Assembly: GCA_018402075.1 (NCBI GenBank)
Contig: JAGYJP010000004.1
Location: 1-64,000, forward strand
Direction of reading: 5' to 3'
DNA: 64,000 nucleotides
From: Candidatus Nanopelagicales bacterium
GTDB taxonomy: Bacteria > Actinomycetota > Actinomycetes > S36-B12
Shown here: piece after piece, positions 52,107 to 62,377 of the stretch
Numbering within the stretch: position 1 is the first letter of the stretch
Layout of the letters: the number at the start of each line of letters is the position of its first letter
Program-made: the position numbers and the translations under genes
Notes under the pieces: generated by a model
The model's database searches: none
Seen by the model: the letters and a program-made list of their open reading frames with translations, nothing else
Told to the model about the DNA's origin: nothing

Positions 52107-52896
52107 TTGAGTACTTCTGCCAACTGGCTCTCAGTGGTCACAGTTGTCAAAGATGACCCCAAGGGACTTGATGTCACTCTCGACTCACTTCACATGCAAG
52201 ATTTGAGGGGAGTCGAATACATTGTCATTGACAGTTCACGCGACAGGTTAGGTGTTGCTGATCGGGTCAACTCACGCGAAATAACCAACTCAGCGGTTTA
52301 TTGGGTTGAGCCAGAGGGCATTTACTCCGCCATGAACCAAGGTATTCGGTATTCGACTGGGGAATACATTTATTTTGCAAATGCAGGAGACGCGTTTGCC
52401 TCTCCGGACATATTGACAGATATTCATAATGTGATTGAGCAATGTGAACCAGATTGGGTTATGGGTCCAATTGAGATAGCGGAGCAGTCTGGTCGAATCG
52501 TGAAGTCACCGCTCTGGAATTTCTCAACTGAACAGTCACGTTTATTTGCTCGCGGATTATTTGCGCCACATCAGGGGACATTCGCTCGAACATCTACTGT
52601 CCGCGAGTTGGGTGGCTTTGATACATCGTTTGAAATTGCCGCTGACTACGCACTCTTTCTTAAGTTAACCCAGATTATCCGAACCTGCAGTGGTCGAATA
52701 TGCGATTGCACGTTTTTCTGAGGGCGGAACTTCTACTACCAATTGGCAAAAATCTTTTCGAGAATTTCACCGAGCGCGGCGCGAGATTTTTGCACCAACT
52801 GGCTTCAGTTCAGTTCGTGAGTATGTCGACACGATTGAACATTTTTCAAAGGTCGGAATCGTTAAAACACTTCGCGCGCTGCAGTTCAGGAATTAG
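52107..52896 (+). pseudogene. GT2 glycosyltransferase, one frameshift
   Basis: From TTG 52107 the protein reads LSVVTVVKDDPKGLDVTLDS, YIVIDSSRDRLG, AVYWVEPEGIYSAMNQGIRY and EYIYFANAGDAFASPD (the AGDA metal site of WcaA-like enzymes). At 52669-52671 an extra C breaks the frame within FLKLT. The next frame continues SEPAVVEYAIARFSEGGTS to 52896. Repaired it has about 262 residues. The convergent GT starts its end within 11 nt. Confidence 0.82.
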
Positions 52897-53669
52897 TAGC
52901 CCTGCGCGAAACATTTCTTGCCGCGAACTTAATTGCCCCGCGCACGGGTACATCCCACACTCGACTAACTGGTCTTAGTGCTGCCGGAAGTGACTGTCGC
53001 TTTGCTCGTTCGGATTCACGGAGATTCTTGGTGCGATCTTCGACCGTGAGTGAGTCTGGATGCCACCTGAAATTAGACACCACCCGATCAACACTGACTA
53101 GTTTTCCGATTTTCTTAAGTCTCAGGAGTAAATCAAGATCAAAAGCTAGGTCAAAGGATGGATCCACTCCGCCCACCTGTTTCCATGCTGATGCTCGAAC
53201 CAGCATTCCTGGTTGGGGGATTAAGTCAGGGCCCCAGGGCAGGATCATTGGGTGCAAGCTTTCCGGCCTTACTGACCCAGAGTTCGCGGCCTTCAGTGTC
53301 CACGTAGCGGCAGTAGCCAAAGGCCACGACCGCCCTATGGTCAGTTTCTAGGGCCTGCAGAACAGCCTGCATGGAGTCAGGCTCTAGGTAGTCATCGTCA
53401 TTGAGCCAGTTGACGTATTCATGGTGGGGTTGCAAGGCACTGGCTCCGACATTGATGGCCTCGGGTAAGGAGCCCGGGTCGGGGAGCACTGGAATGCCGA
53501 ATTCGGCGGAAATGGCCACGATTTCGGGGTTTTCAGGTGGTGCGACGAGAACTATGTCTGTCGTGACCGACTGGCTCCTAATGGATTCGATTGTCTGGCG
53601 GAGGTAGGTCGGCCTGCGACCCAGTGTCGCAATCACGATCAAAACTCGTGCCGGGTTCTGTGAGGCCAT
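52886..53669 (-). pseudogene. GT2 glycosyltransferase, one frameshift
   Basis: The N-terminus reads RVLIVIATLGRRPTYLRQTI, ESIRSQSVTTDIVLVAPPEN and YVNWLNDDDYLEPDS (NDDD metal site). It runs on to KLAPNDPALGP, where an extra base at 53229-53235 shifts the frame. The other frame continues DLIPQPGMLVRASAWKQVGG, DLDLLLRLKKIGKLVSVDRV and ends at 52886. A complete GT-A enzyme of about 260 residues is implied. Confidence 0.82.
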
Positions 53670-53677
53670 GGTGTGGC

Positions 53678-53684
53678 TAGTCTA
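53678..53684. promoter_or_regulatory. Overlapping divergent -10 boxes (second case)
   Basis: TAGTCT (53678-53683) is 6 nt before the GTG at 53690. On the other strand TAGACT (53679-53684) is 9 nt before the ATG at 53669. The boxes share five base pairs. Confidence 0.5.
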
Positions 53685-53689
53685 GGCGA

Positions 53690-55015
53690 GTGAATTCTTC
53701 CCAATCTGGCCAAACTGGGCTTGCCGAGGGTGAGTTCATGCATTCCCTCGCTCAAAGGCTCTGGCCGTTCCCACGAAGTCTGACCGGGAACGGGGTTCGG
53801 CAAACACTTGAGGTGCTCGGGGAGTACCTCCCTGGGTTGACCGTTCATGAAGTCCCCTCCGGTACAGAGGTTCTCGACTGGGTTGTTCCTGATGAATGGA
53901 ATATCTCCGAGGCATATCTGATTGGACCTGACGGCGAGCGGGTAATTGATTTCGCAGATAGCAATGTGCACGTTGTGAGTTACTCAGAGCCGGTTGATCT
54001 GGAAATCTCACTCGATGACCTGCAAGCGCACCTGCACTCGGATCCTGAGCTTCCCGATGCAATCCCGTATGTCACCAGTTATTACAACCGCACCTGGGGT
54101 TTTTGTTTGACGCAGAAGCAACGAGATGCACTTGCACCTGGCATGTATCGCGCTGTAATTAAGAGCACACTGGAACCGGGCTCAATGACTTACGGGGAAC
54201 TTGTTATTCCCGGTGAGTCCACAGACGAAGTATTCATCTCGACCTATGTGTGCCACCCATCGCTGGCGAATAATGAACTCTCCGGCCCTGTTGTCGCGAC
54301 CGCAATCGCTCGGTGGGTCATGTCCCTTGACAACCGAAAGTTCACCTATCGATTTGTGTTCATTCCCGAAACAATTGGGGCAGTCACCTATATTGATGCA
54401 CACCTTGACCACTTGAGGAAACATGTCATTGCAGGATTTAATCTGACCTGCATTGGCGATGAAGGCGATTATTCCTACCTAGCTTCGCGTCACGGAAACA
54501 CTCCACTTGATCGAATTGCTCGCCGCGTTGTGGAGAAAACACCACGGCCGGTGATTTATTCGTTTGTGGATCGCGGCAGTGACGAACGCCAATACTGCGC
54601 ACCTGGTGTGGACTTACCGTTGGTGTCATTAATGCGCACCAGATACGGCAAATATCCCGAGTACCACACATCGCTGGACAACCTCGAGTTTGTTACTCCT
54701 GCTGGGCTTCAAGGAGGATTTGAGTTAGTGCGTGATTGCATACTTGATTTGGAGAACTCCGTGTACCTCTTCACACCCATTAAGGGTGAACCGCAATTAG
54801 GTAAGCGCGGTTTGTATCACACCATGCATGCCCGCACGGTGGCAGATGAAGTCCTTTTGCGCACGCACATTCTTGCCTACTCTGACGGCGCTCATTCCGT
54901 CACCGATATTGCTGAGTTAACCGCTCGGCCGCAAGAAGAAATTGAGATCCTCGTGTCAGAATTACTCGATCACGGACTTGTTGAACAAGTAAACCCCAGA
55001 GTTGTCAGAAACTAG
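53690..55015 (+). CDS. DUF4910 aminopeptidase-like protein
   Basis: This 441-residue protein matches the DUF4910/DUF2172 type: LWPFPRSLTGNGVRQTLEVL, EVPSGTEVLDWVVPDEWNIS, and VFISTYVCHPSLANNELSGP (His and Asn of an M28-like metal site). It goes on FIPETIGAVTYIDAHL, FVDRGSDERQYCAPGVDLPL, EYHTSLDNLEF and a C-terminal winged helix. Such proteins are common in surface-polysaccharide loci, but their real reaction is not established. GTG start with a TAGTCT box 6 nt upstream; followed by a methyltransferase. Confidence 0.9.
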   Translation: MNSSQSGQTGLAEGEFMHSLAQRLWPFPRSLTGNGVRQTLEVLGEYLPGLTVHEVPSGTEVLDWVVPDEWNISEAYLIGPDGERVIDFADSNVHVVSYSEPVDLEISLDDLQAHLHSDPELPDAIPYVTSYYNRTWGFCLTQKQRDALAPGMYRAVIKSTLEPGSMTYGELVIPGESTDEVFISTYVCHPSLANNELSGPVVATAIARWVMSLDNRKFTYRFVFIPETIGAVTYIDAHLDHLRKHVIAGFNLTCIGDEGDYSYLASRHGNTPLDRIARRVVEKTPRPVIYSFVDRGSDERQYCAPGVDLPLVSLMRTRYGKYPEYHTSLDNLEFVTPAGLQGGFELVRDCILDLENSVYLFTPIKGEPQLGKRGLYHTMHARTVADEVLLRTHILAYSDGAHSVTDIAELTARPQEEIEILVSELLDHGLVEQVNPRVVRN

Positions 55016-55026
55016 AAGGGACTCAC

Positions 55027-55902
55027 ATGTCGGTTGCATCCCATTACGACGGTAGCGCCTCCAGCTATTCCGATCAGTACAACGAAGCAATGATCTGGAC
55101 GAACGAGGAATACCCGGCCAACTACTTTCGGCTCAAAATGGTTCGCCGAATATTGGCTGAAGCAGGCGTTCAATCCCTTTATGAACACGGTGTGGGAGAT
55201 GCAACCCCACTTGTCACGATTGCGGGAGATGGAATCCGCGTTGCGGGCAACGATGTTTCACCGGAGATGGTCAAGGTTGCTCGAGCAAATATGCTCGAGC
55301 ACGGGCTTGACCCGGAGAGCATTAGTTTCCTCGATGTTCAAGACTCCAATGCAATTACGGCGGAGCGTGAGCGTGCGGGTGATTTTGAAGCGGTCATGGC
55401 TCTGGGGGTAATCCCGCATGTGACTGATGACCACGCATTTGTGTCATCCATGGATCTTTTCTTGAACCCCGGTGGGCGATTACTGTTGCAGTTTCGAAAT
55501 TCCATGTTTTCCATGTTTACCTTTAACAGGTTGACCAAGGAATTCATTCTGGATGAATTAATCCCAGATGTTCCCGAATCAGTTCGCCAGGTTGTGCAAG
55601 CTGATCTTGACCAGCGCTTGGCCGTGGACAAACCACCATTGCGCACCCGACCAACAGGGGATGGATACGACGAAATCCTGTCCCGTTTTCACAACCCATT
55701 CGAATTGTCTGAGGTGGTGAAATCCTTCGGTTATTCAGACCTCAAATTCCATTGGTACAACTACCACCCCGCCTACCCCATGATTGCGGGGAACATTGAC
55801 CCCAAGGTGTATCGCCAAGCACAAATGGATCTCGAGGGGGATCAATCTTGGCGCGGCATGTTCCTGTGCTCCGCGGGTGTTATCGAGGCTGTGAAAGACT
55901 GA
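55027..55902 (+). CDS. Class I SAM-dependent methyltransferase
   Basis: The 291-residue protein has QSLYEHGVGDATPLVTIAGD as motif I, which replaces the usual 'lD.GcG' with 'YEHGVGDAT'. Then come VAGNDVSPEMVKVARANM and FEAVMALGVIPHVTDDHAFV. A helical insertion (MFTFNRLTKEFILDELIPDV) follows. It is in one operon with the DUF4910 gene (11 nt gap after a GAAGGG Shine-Dalgarno) and the next gene (5 nt). Substrate unknown. Confidence 0.8.
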   Translation: MSVASHYDGSASSYSDQYNEAMIWTNEEYPANYFRLKMVRRILAEAGVQSLYEHGVGDATPLVTIAGDGIRVAGNDVSPEMVKVARANMLEHGLDPESISFLDVQDSNAITAERERAGDFEAVMALGVIPHVTDDHAFVSSMDLFLNPGGRLLLQFRNSMFSMFTFNRLTKEFILDELIPDVPESVRQVVQADLDQRLAVDKPPLRTRPTGDGYDEILSRFHNPFELSEVVKSFGYSDLKFHWYNYHPAYPMIAGNIDPKVYRQAQMDLEGDQSWRGMFLCSAGVIEAVKD

Positions 55903-55907
55903 CGCCC

Positions 55908-56873
55908 GTGCAGCCATTCGCCATGCTCTTGAAGTCCTATTCGGGAGATATCGAATACGCCACCAGGCTCGTGGAATCTTTTGCCAGGTTCAATGCAGAC
56001 GGCATTGAGTTGTTTGTGGTTGTTCCGGAAGCAGACCTTGCCCAATTCGAAAGAATTCTTAAGCCCAACTGCACCCTGATCTCAGAGGATCGTTTTTCAC
56101 AGTACCTGGTGAATCACGAGGTACATGGAATTCGTCCGGGGTATATCAATCAAGAGATAGTGAAACTGGCATTCTGGGAACTGGAACTGGCCGAAAATTA
56201 TTTTTGTGTTGACTCGGATGCCGAGTTTATTCGAGAATTCCGAGTCACGGACTTCATGTTTGATCAACACACGCCCTATTCGGTACTGGTTCAAGATCTA
56301 GAACTTGCCGTTGAGCCCGAGTACTTCCACCAGTACTGGAAAACCCGGGAACGTGAAATTGCAGTGATCGCTGAAACAGTCGGTTTGGATACCCGAGTTG
56401 TGTTGACCTGTCACGGGCACACGGTCTTTTCCAGCGCAGTGCTGAAGTCATTTGTATCTGACTTTTTAAAGCCACGTGGGTGGACTTATGTAGATGCCCT
56501 GGAATTGTCACCATATGAATTCACCTGGTACAACATGTGGCTGCAGAAATCGAATGTGATTGACATTCACCCCAGGGAACCGTGGATCAAGGTATTCCAC
56601 AACGAGTCACAGCATCTGGAGTACCTCATGCGAGGGGTAACCCTTACCGACATTGCTCGTGGGTATGTCGGAGTGGTAGTGAACTCGAACTATTCTCGCG
56701 GTGCGGGGGTAATAGATGCAGGTTCAACTAAATCTGTGAATGTTGCCAGATACCTGTCTTATGGGGAAGTTGCAGGAGTCAATCAAGGCGAAGTTTGCAG
56801 ACACTGTGTCACGGCGATTTGGCCGGAGTTCTCGCTAGAATTTGAGGTATCTAGTGGGAGGGGTACATCATGA
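55908..56873 (+). CDS. DUF6492-like glycosyltransferase-fold protein
   Basis: This 321-residue protein reads FAMLLKSYSGDIEYATRLVE, GIELFVVVPEADLAQFERIL, IVKLAFWELELAENYFCVDS, then DAEFIREF. VDSDAEF in the middle looks like a DxD metal site. This order fits the DUF6492 family, thought to be glycosyltransferase-like. The GTG at 55908 lies 5 nt after the preceding stop. It overlaps the PhyH gene (ATGA). Confidence 0.7.
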   Translation: MQPFAMLLKSYSGDIEYATRLVESFARFNADGIELFVVVPEADLAQFERILKPNCTLISEDRFSQYLVNHEVHGIRPGYINQEIVKLAFWELELAENYFCVDSDAEFIREFRVTDFMFDQHTPYSVLVQDLELAVEPEYFHQYWKTREREIAVIAETVGLDTRVVLTCHGHTVFSSAVLKSFVSDFLKPRGWTYVDALELSPYEFTWYNMWLQKSNVIDIHPREPWIKVFHNESQHLEYLMRGVTLTDIARGYVGVVVNSNYSRGAGVIDAGSTKSVNVARYLSYGEVAGVNQGEVCRHCVTAIWPEFSLEFEVSSGRGTS

Positions 56874-57905
56874 GTGAGCTTGCTGAATCTGTATTGAGAT
56901 ATCCACGTTTGTGGAAGACCATGCAGGATGCCAAAGGAATTTGACGGGCAAACACCGCTGCCTGAGTCAACAAAGCCTCAAAGCCAATACAACATGCGCT
57001 CTGCCATGGACATTCACCCAAAGGTCGGTAAATGGATTTCCCGCAAATCGATCAAGCAGAATCCCTTGGGCAAACTACTCCCCACAAATCTGCCATCCAC
57101 CCGATTTGTTGACGCTAGTGAAGTAGACACTGCCGTTGCTGGCATTCAGCGTGATGGTTTTTATGTCTTTCAGCACACAGCCCCAGCTGAAGTCGTCGAA
57201 GCTTTACGCAGTTTCGCCGAGCAAGTACCTTCTGTTGCTCGTGGGGCCGGAACGGCCCCGGCACCCTATCCCCGAACTAATCCTGCGGTGGGTCGTTACG
57301 ACATTGATGAAGAACCTGCACTCGCCAGTGCTGAAGTTCAGGAGTTCGCCACGGACCCGCTCATGGGTCTGATTGCCCAGAAGTATCTTGGACAACCCGT
57401 TCTCATGGATGAAGTCGCATTTTGGTGGACCACCAACAAACGTGCCGAAGACGCCAATGTCAATGCCCAGCTCTTTCACCAAGATCGTGACCGGCTGTCA
57501 TTTCTGAAATTCTTCATTTACCTAACTGATGTCCAACCAGACACTGGACCGCATGTTTATCTCAAAGGTTCTCACCTGGGAGTTCCGCGTTCCTTGCGCG
57601 GAGATGGTCGCAAAACTGATCAAGCGGTACGCGAGGCTGGACTGTGGGACAACGTCACTGAGATCTGCGGGCCGGCCGGAACTCTCATGGCGGTGGACAC
57701 GATTGGGCTTCATAAAGGGAAGACTCCCATTAACGGTGACCGATTGGCTCTAGAGAACGAATTTGCCACGTCACTTTTTGGCATGGATTATGAAGTTCCG
57801 ACATTTAATGCAACGGCGCTCACCAAAGAGCGGGTAACCGCGTACCCAGTGGGTTTTCCAAAGATACGCTGCAAACTAAACGGGTTTCGTTCCGACAGCG
57901 TATAG
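56870..57905 (+). pseudogene. Phytanoyl-CoA dioxygenase (PhyH) family, one frameshift
   Basis: ATG 56870 gives MSELAESVLRYPRLWKTMQD. An extra A at 56933-56935 breaks the frame, which then continues EFDGQTPLPESTKPQ. The core has AQLFHQDRDRLSFLKFFIYL (HxD iron ligands), GPHVYLKGSHLG and TIGLHKGKTP (distal His and the 2-oxoglutarate Arg in NGDRLALE). The enzyme class is Fe(II)/2-oxoglutarate hydroxylase; in glycan clusters such proteins may hydroxylate a sugar or lipid. Length about 344 if repaired. Its 3' end overlaps the convergent methyltransferase. Confidence 0.82.
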
Positions 57906-58441
57906 AGATTCGTAGTCTCGCTCAGGCCGATCCAAGAGTGGGTCCATGCTTCTCTCGGTTACCTCAGTAAGTCCAGCAGATGTCAAGATGATGCTAATAG
58001 ATTTTCGCTATCAAACATGTACTCTGTGTTCACCATCCATATATAAGCCACGTGAATTAATTGCATCTATTGATGTAGTTGAGTTAAATGCCGCTTCCCA
58101 ACCATAAAATTCGGCTGGGACATCATGAATCCCCAGATAGCCCTCAATGTAGATGCGAGCATTTGGCACACAGATCGAAAACGTGCCACCAGGTTTTAGA
58201 ACCCTGAGCGAGTCTTTAAGTAAAGCCTGACCTTCTTTGTAGGTGAGATGTTCGAAAAGGTGCGATGAATAGATGTGATCTACAGATTTATCTGGCAAAG
58301 GGAAGCCCAAGGCGCAAGTCCCAGTAGAGGTCACACTGGTCTGTCATGTCAACACTGAGCCAACCATTCCGTCCGGGATCAGCTCCGCCAAGATCGAGTT
58401 TGATCTCGCTACCAAGAAATGAGTGCGTGAATGCAATTCAC
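57876..58441 (-). pseudogene. SAM-dependent methyltransferase, several frameshifts
   Basis: Joined pieces read SEIKLDLGGADPGRNGWLSV, DMTDQCDLYWDLRLG, then SVDHIYSSHLFEHLTYKEGQ, LRVLKPGGTFSICVPNARIY, YMDGEHR, MFDSEN, LISIILTSAGLTEVTERSMD and PERDYESLYAVGTKPV with a TAG at 57876-57878. This is a complete predicted methyltransferase. Breaks lie near 58300-58302 (extra C), 58018-58025 and 57995-58000. A GTG at 58441 overlaps the stop of the gene before it and may be the start. Confidence 0.7.
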
Positions 58442-60207
58442 TCGCGGCCTGGCGTCGTATTCCACTTACTCGATGGCGAACTTCCGTAAACGTCCGCTAG
58501 AAAACGGGCACGGAATTCCAGGAATCCGCTCCCGAAACGAGCTCATGAAACTCCTTACAGCACGTGACCGCTTCCACCAGTAAGTTACTGTCGCCGAACT
58601 CTTTAGCCACCGCGTGGCTGAGATTGCGAACAGGTAACTGATTGGAATCCTCCAAATCAACTCCGTTAATAACTAATCCATCACTGGGGGTTTCGACTGA
58701 CGGAGGGCCTGTCAGATCGGTGAACAAAAGCCACGGCGCATGCATCATGAGCCCATAAGGGACGGCACCGCGCCGATTAACGACCCAGGTTCTGAGGTCG
58801 ACTGAGTGCACTAGCGAGCTCAATTCTGCAGGTGTTGACACGCCCTGATTGCGGCACCCAGCTTGACGTAGGCGCTAGGGGCCCATCACAATGACAGGTT
58901 TGTGGCGAAACGCCGCCTCAACCCCCGTAGCTGGAGCCGTAGGTCACGATCACGACCAGCCTGGCGCATCAGGGTGTAGGAGTCCACGCCGGCAAAGGAT
59001 CCGCGTGAATGTCCAGGCTGGCTATTGCATTCAACCGCCGCCAGCCATTCAGCATACATCCTCCTTGGGTTTCATTCGCTTGTGGGGATGGGAACGAACC
59101 ACCAGGCAGTAGTTTCTATTCCACGACACTCTTCCGCGCCGAGCAACCTACGCAGCGTATCTCCCGCCCGCCGAAGATAGGCACGCCTCCAACTCAAGTC
59201 CAATTCCGCGATCTCATCGCCGGAAGAACCCGGGCAGCGCACAACCGTGGTCTGATCACTGAGGCAGACCACCTCTGATTTGCTCAATCTCCTGCGCCTC
59301 CACAAACATTGCTATTCGAAGGGATCCACGGTGCTGACTGCGTTGCACGAACCACGCTGCTACCCACCCGATCTGCGCTGCGGCAGGGTCCCAGGTGCTC
59401 ATACATGTTTAGCATGCGACACTGCAGAGCGTCCCTAGTCGCGAGTGTCGTCAATGGTGAGATCAAAGTCGGTCTCGAGGCCACCCTAAGGTCGTAACTC
59501 AGCACAGCTGAAGGCCCATCGTGATTAGCGCCGCCGCCGCAGCAGCACGATCGTGCACAGCTAACCGTCCGTTATACACGGCGATCGCGGTGATCACCGT
59601 GACGCTCAATCGCATCGAGGGTTCTGATCGAACACATAGGCAAAGGAGCGAGCTGCTCTTCTTTCACCTCCACTTGCGCGGCCAAAGGAATGCGTCGGTA
59701 AGTGGAGTTTCCGTTGTTGGGTGCACCTGCAAAATCGCAATCGACCCAGGGTCGGCACCGCGGTAGCGACATTTGACGAATATTGGTTCGATTTAATTTA
59801 TCTGGCAGGCGCAAGTCTCCCCGAGGCTTCCAACGGTCGTATCGGCGGTGCGGGAGAAGAAGTGTTGGAACGGGGTACGCCACTGCGAAATCAGAGTGGG
59901 CTTGCTGAATCCCCTGTTCACGGCTTGGCTGGGCTGGCAGCGATATTGCGGTGAATGTTGGTGAGGTGGCCCAGGCGACATCGAGCATGGGGCGTCTTAT
60001 TCGCCCAGAAGGCAAGCGAAAAACTTCGGGTTCCCATGCTGTGAAGCACCAGAGCCGGTATCTAGGCAAGTGCCCTCTGGGCGAAATATCCAATGGTTGA
60101 AGCTTAGTGAGCAGCGACTCTGTCACGCTGTGGCTGGTGTCAGAACACCTGTGGAGAGGTATGCCCTCGAGTGAATCGTGCTCGGCGCGCACGGGTACTT
60201 CTTGCAT
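58438..60207 (-). pseudogene. Damaged surface-carbohydrate biosynthesis gene (GT-B-like)
   Basis: The 3' part can be pieced together across at least four frameshifts: FAGVDSYTLMRQA, VVIVTYGSS, GVEAAFRHKPVIVMGP, SAYVKLGAAIR, VSTPAELSSLVHSVDL (58838 down) and PYGLMMHAPWLLFTDLTGPP. It ends FLADVYGSSPSSKWNTTPGR. The TYGSS...GVEA...KPVIVMGP segment is that of capsule/surface-carbohydrate biosynthesis proteins. Upstream (59.1-60.2 kb) no frame is convincingly coding except short pieces such as ELDLSWRRAYLRRAGDTLRR. The 5' start may be the ATG near 60200. Whether this is one gene or two is unclear. Confidence 0.5.
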
Positions 60208-60219
60208 GGTGTTCCAAGG

Positions 60220-61307
60220 CTACTTTAGAGTCTGGCGGTAAACATCCGCGGTCTCGCTGGCGCAGCGTTCCCATGAAAATGTTTCAGCCCTTAATACGCC
60301 TAATGATGATAGTTCTGTTCGGCGCGCATTGTCTTGGGCAAGGCCTAGCATGACCTGGGCGAGATCTGAAGCGTCGCCCGGAATGAAATACTCGGCCGCG
60401 TTACCACCTACCTCAGGGAGTGATGTGGCGTTGGCCAAGATAGTTGGAGTCCCACAGGCCATTGATTCAAGCGCAGGTAGGCCAAAGCCTTCGAATCGGG
60501 ACGGGAAAACGGTGAACAATGCATTTCCATACGCGGCACTCATTTCTGCGTCCGGGAGCATCCTATGTTGAGTTCGAGCCGAGATTCCAAGTGACTTCAT
60601 GAGTGATTGTTCCTGAGTCGTAAACGCTCCACCTCCAACAAAAAGGAGCGTGGTTCCCGGAAACTCAATGCTGAAGCGAGCAAAAGCTCTCCATAGAACA
60701 TCTGCATCTTTGTACTGTCCACGATTGCCAACAAAGAGAATGTAATGATCGGGTAAGTCACTCCACCGTGGGACAGCGGGGGTGAAAATGGGATCAACAC
60801 CGTGGTGCACAACCGAGATTGGTGCCTGAACATCAGGGTACAGGCGAAGAAGGTCACCACGAGTTGCGGAAGATACGCAAATAATGTGATCAGCTTCGCG
60901 AATGTATTTTCCCTTGAGCGTCAAGAGGTCCAAACGACGCCGTGTTCTGGGCAGCATCTCGGGGATCATGTCGTGGATGGTGACAATTCTTTTGGAATCT
61001 GAGTATCCGATCAAACCATGCGGTAGGTAAAAAGTGTTGTGAACAATATCGACATCGATTCGGCTATTTTTCGAATCAAATATTTTATGAGTGCGCGGTA
61101 CTTTCCCCTTGCTTGTGACACCTGAAGTTTGCCCGCAAGTTGGGGGTCTTGTAGAACATAACGATTAATGATCTCAGCATTAATTGGAGTTATTTCTACA
61201 CCGAGTTCAGGATTGCGCTCAAACTGACGAGCGAGTTCGAAGAAAAGTCGTGAAATACCGCCATACTCCTGAATCGTAAAGATCTGTTCATCTAAGGCGA
61301 CTCGCAC
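60220..61307 (-). pseudogene. GT4 glycosyltransferase, one frameshift
   Basis: The N-terminus reads MRVALDEQIFTIQEYGGISR, LFFELARQFERNPELGVEIT. A missing A at 61067-61071 shifts the frame. The next frame gives SRIDVDIVHNTFYLPHGLI then IVTIHDMIPEMLPRTRRRLD, ILFVGNRGQYKDADVLWRAF, VFPSRFEGFGLPALESMACG and ATSLPEVGGNAAEYF. Repaired it is a full GT-B family 4 enzyme of about 362 residues. The GTG start follows a TAGAAT box by 6 nt. Confidence 0.83.
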
Positions 61308-61357
61308 TTTTGTATTCTACTAACGATTTGCGCCAAGGGTATTCACCCTTGAGTTCA

Positions 61358-62375
61358 TCAATTTATTGCTGCGAAATCGCGCAGTTGCTGTTGGCACAGG
61401 TCAAGAGTTGAGCCTCCAGAGGCTGCTTGCTTCTCCCAAGCCACAGTCCACGCAACTGCATTATGGAAGTTCAGTTTGTCGTGCCAGTTCAGTGCGCTAC
61501 GTGCCTTTGCTGAATCGAGGAGAAGCAGCGAAGCCTCGTGCGGTTGCTCCTGAAGGTTTGTGGTCCAGTGAGCGCCAGTGCCGCACAATTGAGCAGATAA
61601 ATCGGCTACAACGCTGACCGGGTGAGCATGTGCATCCGAAGGGCCGAAGTTCCACGCGCCCTGGTTCTTTCCCTCAAGGAGTGAATCGGTAAGGACCAGG
61701 TATCCATTCAGACAATCGAGTACATGCTGCCAAGGGCGTATAGCATTGGGGTAACGAATCTGTGCGGGCTCGTTGCGTTGGAACGCATTGAGCAGATCGG
61801 GCAGGAGTCGATCAGGACTGACATCGCCTCCGCCAATTACATTTCCAGCACGCGCAATGGCGGTAGGACAACTCGGGAAACTTGAGATCCAAGACTGGGT
61901 GAGGAGATCTGCCATTGCCTTAGAAGCACTATAAGGATCTGATCCGCCTAAGGGATCGTCCTCTTTGTACCCGGCCTTCTTGGTTCACATTGCGGTACAC
62001 CTTGTCAGTCGTAATGACCAGATGGGCTTTGACTGAAGAACAGTTCGTGACGGCAGCGAGAACATTCATGGTTCCCATGACATTGGTGGAGAAAGTCTCC
62101 TCCGGATTTTGATATGAAGCACGCACTAACGGTTGTGCGGCCAAGTGAATGACAACATCGGGTTGGGCTTGAGCCATTGCCTTCGCCGTTGCCGCGGAAT
62201 CTCGAATATCAATTCTGAAGTCATGTTCTAACCAACTGCTAAGTTTCGCATTTTCGAACAATGAACCAGGAAGTGGTTCCAGAGATTGCCCTGAGACAAA
62301 GTGTCCACGCTCACGCAACATTTGAGTAAGCCAGGCACCCTTAAAGCCCGTGTGTCCAGTGATGAAGTAGTGCAC
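61358..62375 (-). pseudogene. rfbG: CDP-glucose 4,6-dehydratase, one frameshift
   Basis: The N-terminus MHYFITGHTGFKGAWLTQML holds the NAD site. HLAAQPLVRASYQNPEETFS and TNVMGTMNVLAAVTN are family motifs, and VITTDKVYRNVN has the catalytic Thr. An extra base at 61975-61976 breaks the frame. The other frame continues GYKEDDPLGGSDPYSASKAM (catalytic Tyr/Lys) and ARAGNVIGGGDVSPDRLLPD. The enzyme turns CDP-glucose into CDP-4-keto-6-deoxyglucose. It lies 2 nt after rfbH. Confidence 0.88.
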
Positions 62376-62377
62376 TT

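Noticed and set aside
59572..60207. Long minus-strand frame of 211 codons in the damaged region
   Set aside because: It is Pro/Arg-rich, lacks recognisable motifs, and conflicts with short pieces of better coding in other frames. I treat it as chance within a frameshifted gene.
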